From Mnemiopsis leidyi (lineage: Eukaryota; Ctenophora; Tentaculata; Lobata; Bolinopsidae), in NCBI GenBank assembly GCA_000226015.1, contig JH154256.1, positions 253,819 through 284,586 of the forward strand: a stretch of 30,768 nucleotides of DNA, in the 5' to 3' direction. The notes below the pieces were generated by a model. The model did not search any database and was not told the DNA's origin. It saw only the letters and a list, made by a program, of their open reading frames with translations. The position numbers and the translations under genes are program-made. Below, piece by piece: positions 21,845 to 30,768 of this stretch. The first letter of the stretch is position 1. The number at the start of each line of letters is the position of its first letter.

Positions 21845-21948
21845 GCGTCACTGCAATTTTATCACTAGCCTCGCATCACTGCAATTGCATCACTTGTATC
21901 GCATCACTGCAATTGGATAATTTGTCTCGCATCACTGCAATTGCATCC
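21845..21948. repeat. 28-bp tandem repeat, 4 copies
   Basis: Four units starting CGCATCACTGCAATT at about 21845, 21872, 21900 and 21928; the first has GCGTCACTGCAATT. The variable second half of each unit differs between copies. Confidence 0.85.
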
Positions 21949-22140
21949 TTAAATTTCTGGTAAGTACTATTAAAATTTCGTTTCATAAAGCACTGTTTAT
22001 GCGTCAACAGACGGTGAACCTCTCCTCCATGAAATTTACTGTAGCTAATCCAAGAGGAAATTCACTACGTTCTATTATTCAACTTCAGTTGTATTACTTT
22101 GCTAATTTTTGAGTAAAATTAATATAGTAATTACACCGTA

Positions 22141-22213
22141 GTAATACCACTGGAGTGGTATTACTTTAGTAATACCATTATAGTAATTAGTAATTACACT
22201 CCAGTGGTATTAC
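22141..22213. repeat. nested palindrome
   Basis: GTAATACCACTGGAGTG at 22141-22157 has its exact reverse complement at 22197-22213, and the left arm is also part of its own palindrome at 22141-22164 (11-bp arms around GG). The GTAATACCACT arm is shared with the large inverted repeat near 23111-23288, so both belong to one family. Confidence 0.85.
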
Positions 22214-23110
22214 TAATTCACATCCCGAAATCGACCTAAAAACGGGATTCAAACCAATTTTTTTCTGCTTAGGACAGTAAGACTGGGTCAAAATTAACTT
22301 CAGATTTCGTTTCAATGTATATCTGCCCTTGTAGTAGATACTTACGCATGATACGATTACATTCGATTCAATAAGGATCACATTCAAGCAAATTTTCTGT
22401 GAAAATGTCAAGTAGATATCTCAACTTCACGAATTAGAAGAGGTTAACAAAAGCCAAATCATGCATTTTTACTGGCTAAGCCTCTGTGAAAAACAAGTTT
22501 CCACAGATCAAAAATTTTAGCCAAAATCGCACAGCTTGTTGTCAAAGAATAGTTCTATGGAGTTGCAGCAAAAATTTGAGCAGGATGTGATCTTGAGATA
22601 TGATGTTAATTATACTACGTCGGCGAATTATGTTGCTATTTCCAGCATCGACAAGCACACTTGATTACGTTATCAAAAAACGGCCCTCAAACCGAACAGA
22701 TACTGAAATCAAAAAACTGATAACTTGAACTTAGATCTGTCTGGCGACACATTAACAGGCGACCCTCAGGGCTCCTTCCCTGTAATTGGTGGGGAGATGA
22801 CACGTGACAGTAGACATGGTTACCTATTGGTTGCGGGGCTCAAGGCTCTCACTATATTCGGGCCGGGTTAAGTAAACCATCCACTTTATCTTTTGCAAAT
22901 CATCAGTAAGACAGGGGGCTCTCAAATTTTTGATAATTTTCCTGATAACGGTTTGGATAAGTGAACAATTGGGCAAAACTGTGCCTTATGTGGACTAAAC
23001 TAGTAAAATGCTTGATTTCGCTTAACTTTTTCTCCTTCAATTCTTGAGAGTTGAGATATTTACTTTAAATTTTTCATTTTACCCCAGCTGTTATTAACAA
23101 CGCAGTTGAA
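22214..23110 (+). other. intron 10 between the two palindromes
   Basis: About 900 bp of AT-rich sequence with no recognised exon. If the flanking palindromes are ends of one element, this would be its interior, but no transposase-like coding sequence is seen. Confidence 0.5.
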
Positions 23111-23288
23111 TAATACAGTAATACCACTATTGGTATTGCAATTACCATACGTAATTCCACTCGCAAGCTCGTGAAATTACTTCAATAAATCCACTCGCAA
23201 GCTCGTGAATTTATTGCATGAATACCACTCGCAAGCTCGTGGTATTAATATGGTAATTGCACTACCAATAGTGGTATTACCGTATATT
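23111..23288. repeat. large inverted repeat enclosing three hairpins
   Basis: Arms 23111-23149 and 23248-23288 are near-perfect reverse complements (about 39 bp). Between them, the core CACTCGCAAGCTCGTG occurs three times at a 34-bp spacing (23158-23173, 23192-23207, 23226-23241), each time flanked by its own self-complementary arms: GTAATTC/GAAATTAC, AATAAATC/GAATTTATT and AATAC/GTATT. It is a fold-back structure with no coding content. Confidence 0.9.
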
Positions 23289-23408
23289 ATTCACTACGTT
23301 CTATTATTCACTACGTTCTATTATTCACTACGTTCTATTATTCACTACGTTCTATTATTCACTACGTTCTATGATTTACTAAGTTCTATAATTCACTACG
23401 TTCTATGA
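23288..23408. repeat. 17-bp tandem repeat, 7 copies
   Basis: TATTCACTACGTTCTAT-type units with starts of the TCACTACG core at 23291, 23308, 23325, 23342 and 23359, then variants at 23376 and 23393. It directly abuts the right arm of the large inverted repeat. A single related unit lies at about 22066-22083, near the other palindrome. Confidence 0.9.
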
Positions 23409-23467
23409 TAGAACGCCTTATCTCCGGTTCTCTAGCAATACATTCTCTAGCAGTAAACCTCACTACA

Positions 23468-23577
23468 TTATTCTGGTTTGTGAAGTTTGGAAAAGACCAG
23501 GCTTGTACCGTGAAGTGAGATCTATATTCCAGTTTGTGAAGTTTGAGAAGGGAGGGTTTGTACCGTGAAGTGAGCTC
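23468..23577. repeat. ~56-bp direct duplication
   Basis: Two adjacent copies containing TTTGTGAAGTTTG and TTGTACCGTGAAGTGAG, diverged by substitutions and a few short indels. Confidence 0.75.
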
Positions 23578-25011
23578 CTGTAGAAAGTGAGGTCACCCAC
23601 TCACCAACAGACAAGTTTACAGTTTAACTTTTCCACCCACCCCTCTGTTGACAGCGCTTAATGTTGTTTAAAAACGTAGTCAAATTTGCACCGATTTAAT
23701 GTGTCTTTGAACAATATTATTTTTAGTTCCTTGTCTGGTAGGGACAGTCTTCCTTTTTAAAGTATTTATTGATGGTTTAAAGATGAAACAATGAAGAGAT
23801 GTTCATTGTAGTTATGATTGAATTAAATCAGATGGTGTTATCTATGTGTCTCGAATAAATACCGGAGTTTACCTATCGACTAGCAAACAGTCATGCTCCA
23901 ACTAGTCATCTCTTTAGTACAAATTTGAGCACCCTAAACATATTTACAGCGTTTCTGATATGATAATTCGGAATTTCATAACCGTTACAAAGATAAATGA
24001 CCTGTTCTCCCACACTCGCAAACAGTCTCTGGTACTCAAGGTGATTTGTAACGTTTTCTGCTTCCCTGCTGCTCAGCAGTCACACAACAAACCACAGTTA
24101 TAAGATTTCTGTCTCAGTTCCTTTCTGTGGTCTTGGGTGTCGCTGCTTCCTACATTTACGTGATCATCCCTGCCTATCACTACTAATGACACATTAGTAC
24201 TAACGACACAATCATGTCGCAAATTTCTCCTAAATTTGAAGTTTTATTGCATTTGAATCTTGGGTTGGCTAAGGAGCTTGCTGGGATCTCCACTCCATTC
24301 GTCCCACAAAACTAATCAAGCTCAATACGAAACCTCGGGGATTTGAAAATAGACTTCATGAGGAATAGCAATTCAGCCTTTTCGCATCCTTGCAAGTTTC
24401 AAACTTTGATTTCATTAAACAAATTTCTCTTACCGGTAACGAAAATATACCTGCGAACCCCTGCACACTATTTACAAAGTTTAAAATGTCCACTGTATAC
24501 CTTACAGGCAGGCTTGCCTGCAGGACAACTTTATACCTTTAAAAGTTTGCAAGGTGACTGTGTGTATGGCAGTGTGTTTGGGCGTGTGTTGTCCGAGTCA
24601 GAAAGCCTGGACGAAATGTCGGCTATTATAAATACTAGGTGCTATGTCTCAGGACTCAACAACTCCCGAATATAGTCACGACTCAAATATTTGTTGTGGC
24701 TGGCATTTTTGTGAGTCAGATTGCTAAATACGGGCATATTTTCTGAACCTTTTTTTCATGTGACAGAACTGCAAAATTAGATTATAGTTAAATGGTGGCA
24801 TCTTTGGAATCTGAAAAATATTTAACGCGACGTCCGGACGGCGGACAGTTTTTTAATACCGAAACAAAATCCAAACTGGTTTGAAAATAACAGCTACTCG
24901 TTTATACCAAACTTGGATAGGCATTATACCAGGTTTCAAACTTACAATCTATTCTTTATAATCTTGCTATCTATTATATCATTATTCTTTATAATCTTGC
25001 TCTTATTACAG
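23578..25011 (+). other. intron 10, right part
   Basis: AT-rich intron without a recognised exon. At the right end ATTCTTTATAATCTTGCT occurs twice, 34 bp apart (from 24951 and from about 24984), and the second copy forms the pyrimidine-rich lead to the exon 11 acceptor TTATTACAG. Confidence 0.55.
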
Positions 25012-25095
25012 ATGGCTGCGTCGATAACAGTGGTGTGGAGAGAAAAGAGGGGGTCACGTGGACCGAGGACTGCAAAACCTGCTCCTGCATTAACG
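25012..25095 (+). CDS. CRIM1: CRIM1-like exon 11: N-terminal half of VWC domain 3
   Basis: Residues 487-514, phase 1-1, 28 codons: DGCVDNSGVERKEGVTWTE followed by CKTCSCING, the first half of a VWC domain with the conserved Trp and CxxCxC. The acceptor is CTTATTACAG ending at 25011 and the donor AACG|GTAATA (GT at 25096). The break falls at the same place in the VWC fold as between exons 9 and 10. Confidence 0.9.
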
Positions 25096-25099
25096 GTAA

Positions 25100-25237
25100 T
25101 ACTTGGTATACTCTTACTATACCCACTGTATACTCATACTATACTCATTACTCATTGTATACTATATGTTTACTCTTACTATACACATTGTATACCCATA
25201 GTAAACTCACTGTACACTCATTGTATACTCCGTAACT
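25100..25237 (+). repeat. imperfect TATACTC-rich repeat after the exon 11 donor
   Basis: Beginning a few bases after the donor, the sequence is built of degenerate units of ACTCTTACTATACCCA(C/T)TGTAT type to about 25237. It is more decayed than the arrays at exons 1, 2 and 10. Confidence 0.7.
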
Positions 25238-27230
25238 CTTACTTTTTCTTCCTTTCTACAGCCGCCCAACCATGTTTATCAACACTTTTGTTTCTGAATT
25301 CTGGCGTTATGTTGAATATTAGAAGAATCGTGAAATTGTTTGGTATTAAAGTTCAAATATGGACCGAGATTTGGCTGACTGTTGTTGCGACAGAGGAGTA
25401 TACGATAAAAGAGTAGGTCAGATTTCTGCAAGTATGAGGATAACAACTCTGTAGTAAGACAAGATGTAGAGTACCTGAGTCGAGCTTGCTCGAAATGCGG
25501 ACCTGAAAAAGGTCCCCTCCGCACCTTAAACCACACTGGTACCTACTCTATTTGAATCCTAACACAACATTCTTGCTCAACCGGTCAACCCCACCTGCTC
25601 GCTCTTAAGAACAGACAATCTTTCCGGCTAGAACAAATTCCACAATACCTTAACTTGCTAACTTGAAGGACTGCACTTTTAAAACCTGCCGACACATCAC
25701 GATACACAACTAATATCTAGATACAGGTTGTCATGGAGATACAGATAGACACGATATGTGTGTGTAGTCCGAGTAGGACGGTCTCTTACTCTCTCTCTTG
25801 ATTCTTCAGAGACTGACTGACTAATATCGTCACAATAATACACAACCCCTCTCTCGCTCTCTTTGTTATATAAGGGTTATAGGTGTGTCTCAGAGAAGCT
25901 TTACAAGATAATACTCAAGGGATATAGACCTTTATAACTACCCTTCAACTTGCTGTAATGTTACGGTGGGGGATAACACTGGCAAGTCCACTATAAGCTC
26001 TCTTACTATATCCGATAACCGGACGGGCCTAATGATAAAAGGCACTGTTACTAGAGGACAGAGAGATAACTGTATGCCATTGTAAATAGAAACTGGAATG
26101 CCTGCGGAGGAGAAAAGGATGCTTCCTTCTTGGCCTTTTCCGATGGTCAAAAACAGGTGGTTAGCATGAGTCCACGTATTGTATCAAACTATGACACAGA
26201 GTTGATTATATTCTGGATTGGGGAATGATTGTGGCGCAAGCAAGGTGGCACAAAGCACAACCTAAAGGGCATTGTGGGCAATAATTCAGCTAAAAAGTGC
26301 CTAGCGTTTTTGGGCATCTTCCTCCACCCTGACCCTTTTCACGGTTATTAAGGTTTATTTCCACATACAACCACCCACAACTTGTCTTATACGAGTCAGA
26401 TGAATGTGAGTGTTTTTACACCTGTATTAAACTGTTGACAATAAACACTATGGCAGCCTTCTATGACTGTATTCAAAATACGACACTTTGAAGCAGTTAT
26501 AACCATGAAGTAAGTTTTATAGTGCAAGGTTATATCATGTGTTACACAGTGTAGTAAAGTACATATTACTTACTTTATAAAGTAAGCTGATGAGTTTTAG
26601 TAAGTTATATTTCAACTTCTTTAATTCTATTAACTGCTGGGTCATCTTACTATAAACTGTTCATAAAATTTCTAAGTTTCAGTTCTATGTTAAAATTCTA
26701 AGAATAGCCAGCTCAGTTTCGGTATAAAAGGAAAGTTTTGGCTAACTGCAGTTAACTTCAAGTAGGAGTGAGAACGAGTAATCGAGTATACTCAAAAAAG
26801 TCTGCTGAATTAGACACTTCACAGACAGTAGTATCATGTCACAGTGTGCTTCTCAAACTGTTCATATTTAGATTATTCCTGCAACTCAGTTTTAAACTTC
26901 CCGATGTCAGGTCGGAACATTGCTATGACTTTGATACTTCGATATTTTTAAACAACGAGCGCTTTTAAAATCGTGCTGACTTACGGTTAAGCATAGGGAC
27001 TTTAATGGTTTGGTTTTGGGCCAAGTCCCAAGAAAGAAGTAAGTTTATAACCATAGTGATAACCTGTAACTTAATAAATGGTCATCTGAGAAAAAGTAAT
27101 CTAGTTATTGATTATAGTTCCATGCTGGCGTCAAGGTATTTCATCATTAATAACGGCTATTTGCAGTTTGCACAAAAATTTCTCAACAAATATGTAGCAT
27201 GCAACAGTTTCATTACCACTATTTATTTAG
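25238..27230 (+). other. intron 11, remainder
   Basis: About 2 kb. It contains a perfect small hairpin GGACCT-GAAAA-AGGTCC near 25500-25516, next to CGAGCTTGCTCG, and nothing recognised as coding. The acceptor is CTATTTATTTAG ending at 27230. Confidence 0.55.
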
Positions 27231-27323
27231 GTACATCGAAGTGCAGTCCGCGAGTGTGTGCACCGCTCCAGTGTAAAGATCCCGTGGTTGTTCCAGGGGA
27301 GTGCTGCCCGATCTGTCCTACAG
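27231..27323 (+). CDS. CRIM1: CRIM1-like exon 12: C-terminal half of VWC domain 3
   Basis: Residues 515-545, phase 1-1, 31 codons, the same length as exon 10. Encodes KCSPRVCAPLQCKDPVVVPG and ECCPICPTG, the closing half of a VWC domain. Entry G|GT and exit ACAG|GTTTCC (GT at 27324). Lengths and phases of exons 9/10 and 11/12 suggest these two VWC domains arose by duplication. Confidence 0.92.
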
Positions 27324-27604
27324 GTTTCCGCCCCTTAATTACTTGACGTCATGTCTTTTAGATAAAGTATCAAGCAGTGATTTCATCTCTTGACATGCTA
27401 GATAAGTAACTTAAGTAAGGGTCAAATTGCTACAGTTTTTGTGATATCGAAGTTTGGAACACGCATGAAGATCAATGTAAATAAAAAGTTTCACAGTAGT
27501 CGTAACGGACGCCGCGCGCACGTGCACGTACGTTCCAGTCAAACTGTTTGATGACTTAATGAAATTTAAAGTGACTATTGTTGACTTAACTTTTGAAATT
27601 TCAG

Positions 27605-27812
27605 TTATGCAGAACGTTGTGACGGAAGCAGAACAAAAGTACGTTATTGTTATTGTCACTAAACAAGATCTACACACGATGATGGAGCGCCAGACAATCT
27701 TCTTGAAGCACCTTCAAAACGGGAACGAGTTTACCTTCACTCTCAAGTTACTTTTCTCATCAGATTTGCGGATGCTTCGCTCAAAGTCGTCATCTAGCAG
27801 TAAATTTACTGG
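27605..27812 (+). CDS. candidate exon 13: cysteine-free segment
   Basis: After a good acceptor (CTTTTGAAATTTCAG ending at 27604) phase 1 opens into 68 codons with no cysteine: a beta-rich looking sequence including EQKYVIVIVTKQD and GNEFTFTLKLLF, then a serine run. It exits in phase 2 at ACTGG|GTAATT (GT at 27813). Phase agreement with exons 12 and 14 is the main support. I do not recognise the domain, and vertebrate CRIM1 has no long cysteine-free insertion directly after its second post-antistasin VWC. It could be a lineage-specific C-terminal region or belong to another transcript. Confidence 0.5.
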
Positions 27813-28019
27813 GTAATTTTCTGTGATCGTGCTTTTACCTTTCTTCTGCAGTAATATTACTAAACTGACTCAAAAAGCCTCACGTTGCGTTTCCAAATTC
27901 GAAAATGGGCCAGACAAACGTCCCAAACGAATACGGGACTATTTCGTGGTAGCACGACCGCACAGGAGGTTATTTCTTGTTCAATTTGAATAAAGTCTCC
28001 TCACTCAAAAACATTCCAG

Positions 28020-28153
28020 CTCTATTGCCCTGGTGAATGCTGCAACTAAAGATGATGACGACTTCGTGCTAGCAGACGAAGTGACGACAAAATTAAACAG
28101 CAATAAACTTAAACAGATTGAGCCAGACGTCATCGAGATCTTAACTTATTCAG
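28020..28153 (+). CDS. candidate exon 14: end of cysteine-free segment
   Basis: Starting after ACATTCCAG (28019), phase 2 reads SIALVNAATKDDDDFVLADE and VTTKLNSNKLKQIEPDVIEI, with no cysteine and strongly protein-like composition. Two ends are possible. A donor TCAG|GTATTG (GT at 28154) would leave phase 1 for an exon further right, not found in this window. Alternatively the frame reads through as GIAFLFFSYQF and stops at TAG 28186-28188, with AATAAA signals at 28376 and 28441. The predicted protein would then be about 670 residues, without an obvious membrane anchor. Confidence 0.5.
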
Positions 28154-28188
28154 GTATTGCATTCCTATTTTTTTCTTACCAATTCTAG

Positions 28189-28615
28189 ATAAAGCAAATA
28201 GCGAACGTACATTTCCATTGTTTTGTTTTAGGTTACACTTACAGAATTCCTTGAATGTGACGCAATATATAGAGCAGTTTACGATTAAGCCGTATGATGT
28301 ACATAATCATATTGTCCGTGATGAATAACTTTATTGAAAATAATTAACGTATAAAACCCGTTATTGAAATAATCAAATAAATGTTCAATTATACAACAAC
28401 AATTGTAGCACTGTCAAAATAGAAATGAAAATCAATCCAAAATAAAGTTAGAAAAAAAGACAATTGGAAATCGCAAATCTCAGCGTTTTGACTAAGTTGA
28501 ACGACTAAATTTGTTGAACCTTTAGTTTAGGTCAAAGTTATCATGGGTGGTAAGGGGTATGTTGTGAGTAAAGTTTATGGTGAATCGAAAATTGAAGTTC
28601 TTACTCTTCTCCCAA
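28189..28615. other. convergent 3' region with poly(A) signals on both strands
   Basis: Plus-strand AATAAA hexamers lie at 28376-28381 and 28441-28446; a minus-strand AATAAA (TTTATT on plus) lies at 28330-28335. If the plus gene ends at 28188 and the minus gene at 28616, their 3' UTRs would overlap here. No coding exon is seen. Confidence 0.4.
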
Positions 28616-29030
28616 TTAATACTCCTTAACCTGCTGAATGAAGTACTCATCACCCAAGTCCCAGTAAAAAGTAGCCAGGTAAAACTCGACCGCCAGAACC
28701 GCCGCCCACTCACACACTGCAACCTGCCAATCAGTATCTTCGTATGCCTGCAGCAGCAATAGTCCCAGATACAAACTGAATATCACGTTTAGTAAAGATA
28801 GCACTTGTCTGATTCTCACCAAAATCGTCGTCTTTTGCTTCGTCAAGTTTAGTTCCTTGAAGCTGCCGGTCAAACACCAAAAGCCCAAACAAAGTAGGTT
28901 ACAGCCCCGATGTTGTGGAAACGTGGGCTCTCTACGCAGTTGCAAACTGCTAGAACCATCAGTCCAACAGAACTCGGGACACCAAACAACCAGGCGGTTT
29001 TTGGTGAGGAGTAGATCTTCCCTGCACTCT
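28616..29030 (-). CDS. Frag1/DRAM/Sfk1 (TMEM150/DRAM-like) membrane protein, last coding exon, frameshifted
   Basis: Read on the minus strand from the acceptor ATCCATTCAG (29031), the sequence gives AGKIYSSPKTAWLFGVPSS, a helix with GLMVLAVCNC, then FHNIGAVTYFVWAF, all in one frame that then stops; the frame one base off continues with WCLTGSFKELNL, IRQVLSLLNVIFSLYLGLLL and CEWAAVLAVEFYLATFYWDL to a stop at 28616-28618. Together these are four hydrophobic helices with the HNxGA and xEWxxV...F..T..D landmarks of the Frag1/DRAM/Sfk1 family (autophagy modulators and TMEM150 proteins). The break falls at a TTTT run near 28878; one extra T would join the frames. A further acceptor 9 bp inside (GTGCAG) is also in frame. 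The start of the protein lies further right, possibly via an exon ending at 29080 (GTAAG donor at 29079), or outside the window. Confidence 0.65.
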
Positions 29031-29079
29031 CTGAATGGATGTCTTAATTAATGTCACCGCTGGTATTACTGTAACTTAC
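29031..29079 (-). other. possible 49-bp intron of the minus-strand gene
   Basis: On the minus strand TTTTG|GTAAGT (GT at 29079-29078) and ATTCAG (ending 29031) bound a 49-bp GT-AG interval with phase-1 fit to the last exon. Two further GTAAG sites lie upstream (about 29100 and 29146). The exon before it is not clear, because the sequence beyond about 29145 is a homopolymer G run, so this intron is tentative. Confidence 0.3.
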
Positions 29080-29148
29080 CAAAATCACAGATCGACTTAC
29101 AGAATATCAAGCTTCCACGGAAAAGAGGAATGTGTTAGGTCTTACCGT

Positions 29149-29250
29149 AGGGGGGGGGGGGGCCACGTCCCTAAAAAGCCCATTTTTACCTCCGCGGACC
29201 CCCGAAGGGCCCTAAAAAAAATGGGCTTTTTTGGGCTTTTTGGGGCCCTA
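29149..29250. repeat. poly-G run and CCCTAAAAAGCCC inverted repeat
   Basis: A run of 13 G starts at 29150. It is followed by TAAAAAGCCCATTTTT (about 29171-29186) and its near reverse complement AAAAATGGGCTTTTT (about 29216-29230), with further GGGCCCTA copies, so the whole can fold into a long hairpin. 29251-29500 is AT-rich with nothing recognised. Confidence 0.75.
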
Positions 29251-29499
29251 GAAAAAATTAAAATCATGCTTTATATTAGAATAATTTAGATCAATTTAAA
29301 CTCGTTCTTTGCATCGTTTTCAATTTTAAAAGGCACTTTGTATGATTTAACCCGTTGTTCTATTGAAATTTGTCCCAAAAACTCCTTATTTGTCCCAATT
29401 TTGATCCCAAAAAGTAGCAATTATCACTTCATTTGGTAAAGTTTTCACGTACTGCTGGGATGCTACTGTAGCATTACTTAAATAGTAACTACTACTGGT

Positions 29500-30768
29500 T
29501 TAATGCATGGTTTCGGGTGGACTACAAGGATATAACAGGGGGATTACTTGGGTACTATTAGGGTCCAACTGTGGTACCAAGTTGGGGTACCACCGTGGTA
29601 CCACCGGGCTCATACTTTGGTACTACCGGTATATTACTGGGGTACTACAGCTGGGTTTCTTCTGGGATACTACTTGAGTACTACTGGATAACCATTGGGT
29701 TGCTACCTGGGTACTATTGTGGTTTATAGGATGGTTTATAGGGTGTTAAAAGGGACTATTGGAATAATACTGGGGTACCACTGGGGTACTACATGGGAGC
29801 CACAACTTGGTACTACTAGGATACTTCTAAATTACTACTCGGATACTACTCGGATATCACTGGGGTACAACTGGAGTACTACACGAGTACTACCGGGGCA
29901 CCGTTGGGGTACTTCTGCTCTGGGATACAGCTATGATAATGGGATACTACTGGGGTACTACAACTGGTTTACTACTGGAATACTACAAGGGTTCAGCTGG
30001 GGTACTACTGGGCCTAAAGCACCACATGGGCACTACTGGGAAACTACTAGGATACTAATGGGGTACCAGTAACCACTGAGTTATTACTGGGGTACTACTG
30101 TTGTGTATAGGGGTACTATTGGGATAATGATAGGATACTACTGGGATATGACTGGTGTACACTTCTGGGGTACTACAGGAGTCCTAGAGTGGTACCTTGG
30201 GGTACCACTGGGGTACTTTAAAACAACTACCGAGGTACTACAGAAGTTCCACCTGGGTACCATTGGAGGACTTTCAGGGTTCCACAGCTAGGTGAGTACT
30301 GGGGTAATTCAGTGGTACAACTGGGACATTACTGGAGTACTTAAGGAGTACTACAAGAGTACTTACTTAATAGGAATAATATTGGAATACCGAATACTAC
30401 CTGGGTACTACAGAATTTCTACTCACCAATTGGGTCACATATTGGGTTCTACAGGAGTACTTAGTAGGCGTTCTACTATGGTACTGCTGTGATACTACTG
30501 GGGTATTATAGTGGGTAACTTTTGGGATACTGGGGTACTACAGTGGTACTACTGGGATACTACTGGGGTACTACAGTGGTACTACAGTGATACTACTGGG
30601 ATACTAATGGGTCACTACTGGAGTACTACAGTGATACTAATTGGATACTACTGGGTCACTACTGAGGTACTACAGTGATACTACTGGGTCACTACTGGGG
30701 TACTACAGTGATACTACTGGGATTCTACTGGGTTACTACTGGGATACTAATGGGATACTACTGGGTCA
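29500..30768. repeat. 11-bp minisatellite (ACTGGGGTACT family)
   Basis: More than 1.2 kb of degenerate 11-bp units such as ACTGGGGTACT, ACAGTGGTACT and ACTGGGATACT, becoming more regular toward the right edge and running off the window. Open frames through it read as Tyr/Trp/Gly/Thr-rich low complexity because the array lacks common stop patterns; they are not treated as genes. Confidence 0.92.

Larger units (their letters stand above)
5423..28153 (+). other. CRIM1: CRIM1-like gene, 14 exons assembled
   Basis: The translated exons give, in order, a signal peptide, an IGFBP N-domain (residues about 28-96), two related cysteine-rich modules (99-260), a VWC domain (about 264-325), three antistasin-like repeats (about 330-416), two VWC domains (about 428-486 and 489-545) and a cysteine-free segment (546-659). 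IGFBP plus VWC plus antistasin in this order is the CRIM1 architecture, known from the family to be an extracellular BMP/TGF-beta modulator, usually anchored by a C-terminal helix. Every junction is GT-AG and the phases agree throughout (phases 2,1,1,2,1,1,1,2,1,1,1,1,2). Vertebrate CRIM1 has four antistasin repeats and six VWC domains; this window shows three of each, so further exons may lie in the N gap or downstream. No transmembrane helix was found before 28153. Identification is by eye from domain pattern, without a search. Confidence 0.85.

Noticed and set aside
23288-23408. Regular short repeats that might suggest a CRISPR-like array
   Set aside because: The 17-bp units are directly adjacent with no spacers, and the genome is clearly eukaryotic.
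28577-28762. Plus-strand open frames near 28577-29051
   Set aside because: They lie opposite the better supported minus-strand membrane-protein exon and have no family signature.
29695-30492. Three consecutive open frames in one frame, Tyr/Trp/Gly/Thr-rich
   Set aside because: They are the 11-bp minisatellite read through; stops interrupt them and no unique sequence is attached.

Overview
The window is genomic DNA from an animal, most likely an invertebrate. It has spliced genes with GT-AG introns from 174 bp to 9.5 kb, AT-rich introns, many micro- and minisatellites, an extracellular cysteine-rich multidomain protein, and one assembly gap (294 N at 12992-13285). The sequence alone does not name the species. 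Exon-boundary minisatellites have, as I recall, been described in amphioxus; I cannot verify this here and do not use it as an assignment.

Layout. 1-1310 is a GC-rich repeat cluster in which one short motif recurs seven times in both orientations. 1311-5422 is mostly AT-rich sequence with a small tandem repeat, a duplicated ~140-bp block and a doubtful zinc-finger-like remnant. 5423-28153 (+) is a CRIM1-like gene that I could assemble as 14 exons in consistent phase: signal peptide and a 12-cysteine IGFBP domain (exons 1-2), two related cysteine-rich modules (exon 3; exons 4-5), a VWC domain (exon 6), three antistasin-like repeats (exons 7-8), two further VWC domains (exons 9-10 and 11-12), then an unusual cysteine-free segment (exons 13-14). 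The last intron-exon structure is open: the gene may stop by read-through at 28188 or continue beyond the window. 28616-29030 (-) is the last coding exon of a four-helix stretch of a Frag1/DRAM/Sfk1 (TMEM150/DRAM-like) membrane protein, converging on the CRIM1-like gene and carrying an apparent one-base frameshift. 29500-30768 is an 11-bp-period minisatellite.

The most striking structure is that tandem arrays sit directly on the splice junctions of the CRIM1-like gene. The exon 1 donor is repeated six times at a 35-bp period. The exon 2 acceptor plus the exon start is repeated nine times at 56 bp. The exon 4 acceptor is repeated three times at 47 bp. The exon 10 acceptor is repeated about ten times at 47 bp and makes up nearly all of intron 9. 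The exon 5 acceptor is the last, altered unit of a 10-bp repeat. In every array only the copy nearest the exon body preserves the protein; the others give a stop or a frameshift. Other donors are followed within a few bases by simple repeats.

Function (family knowledge): CRIM1 proteins are secreted or membrane-anchored extracellular proteins whose VWC domains bind BMP/TGF-beta ligands; the IGFBP-like N-terminus and antistasin repeats are hallmarks. The neighbouring minus-strand protein is an unrelated membrane protein.
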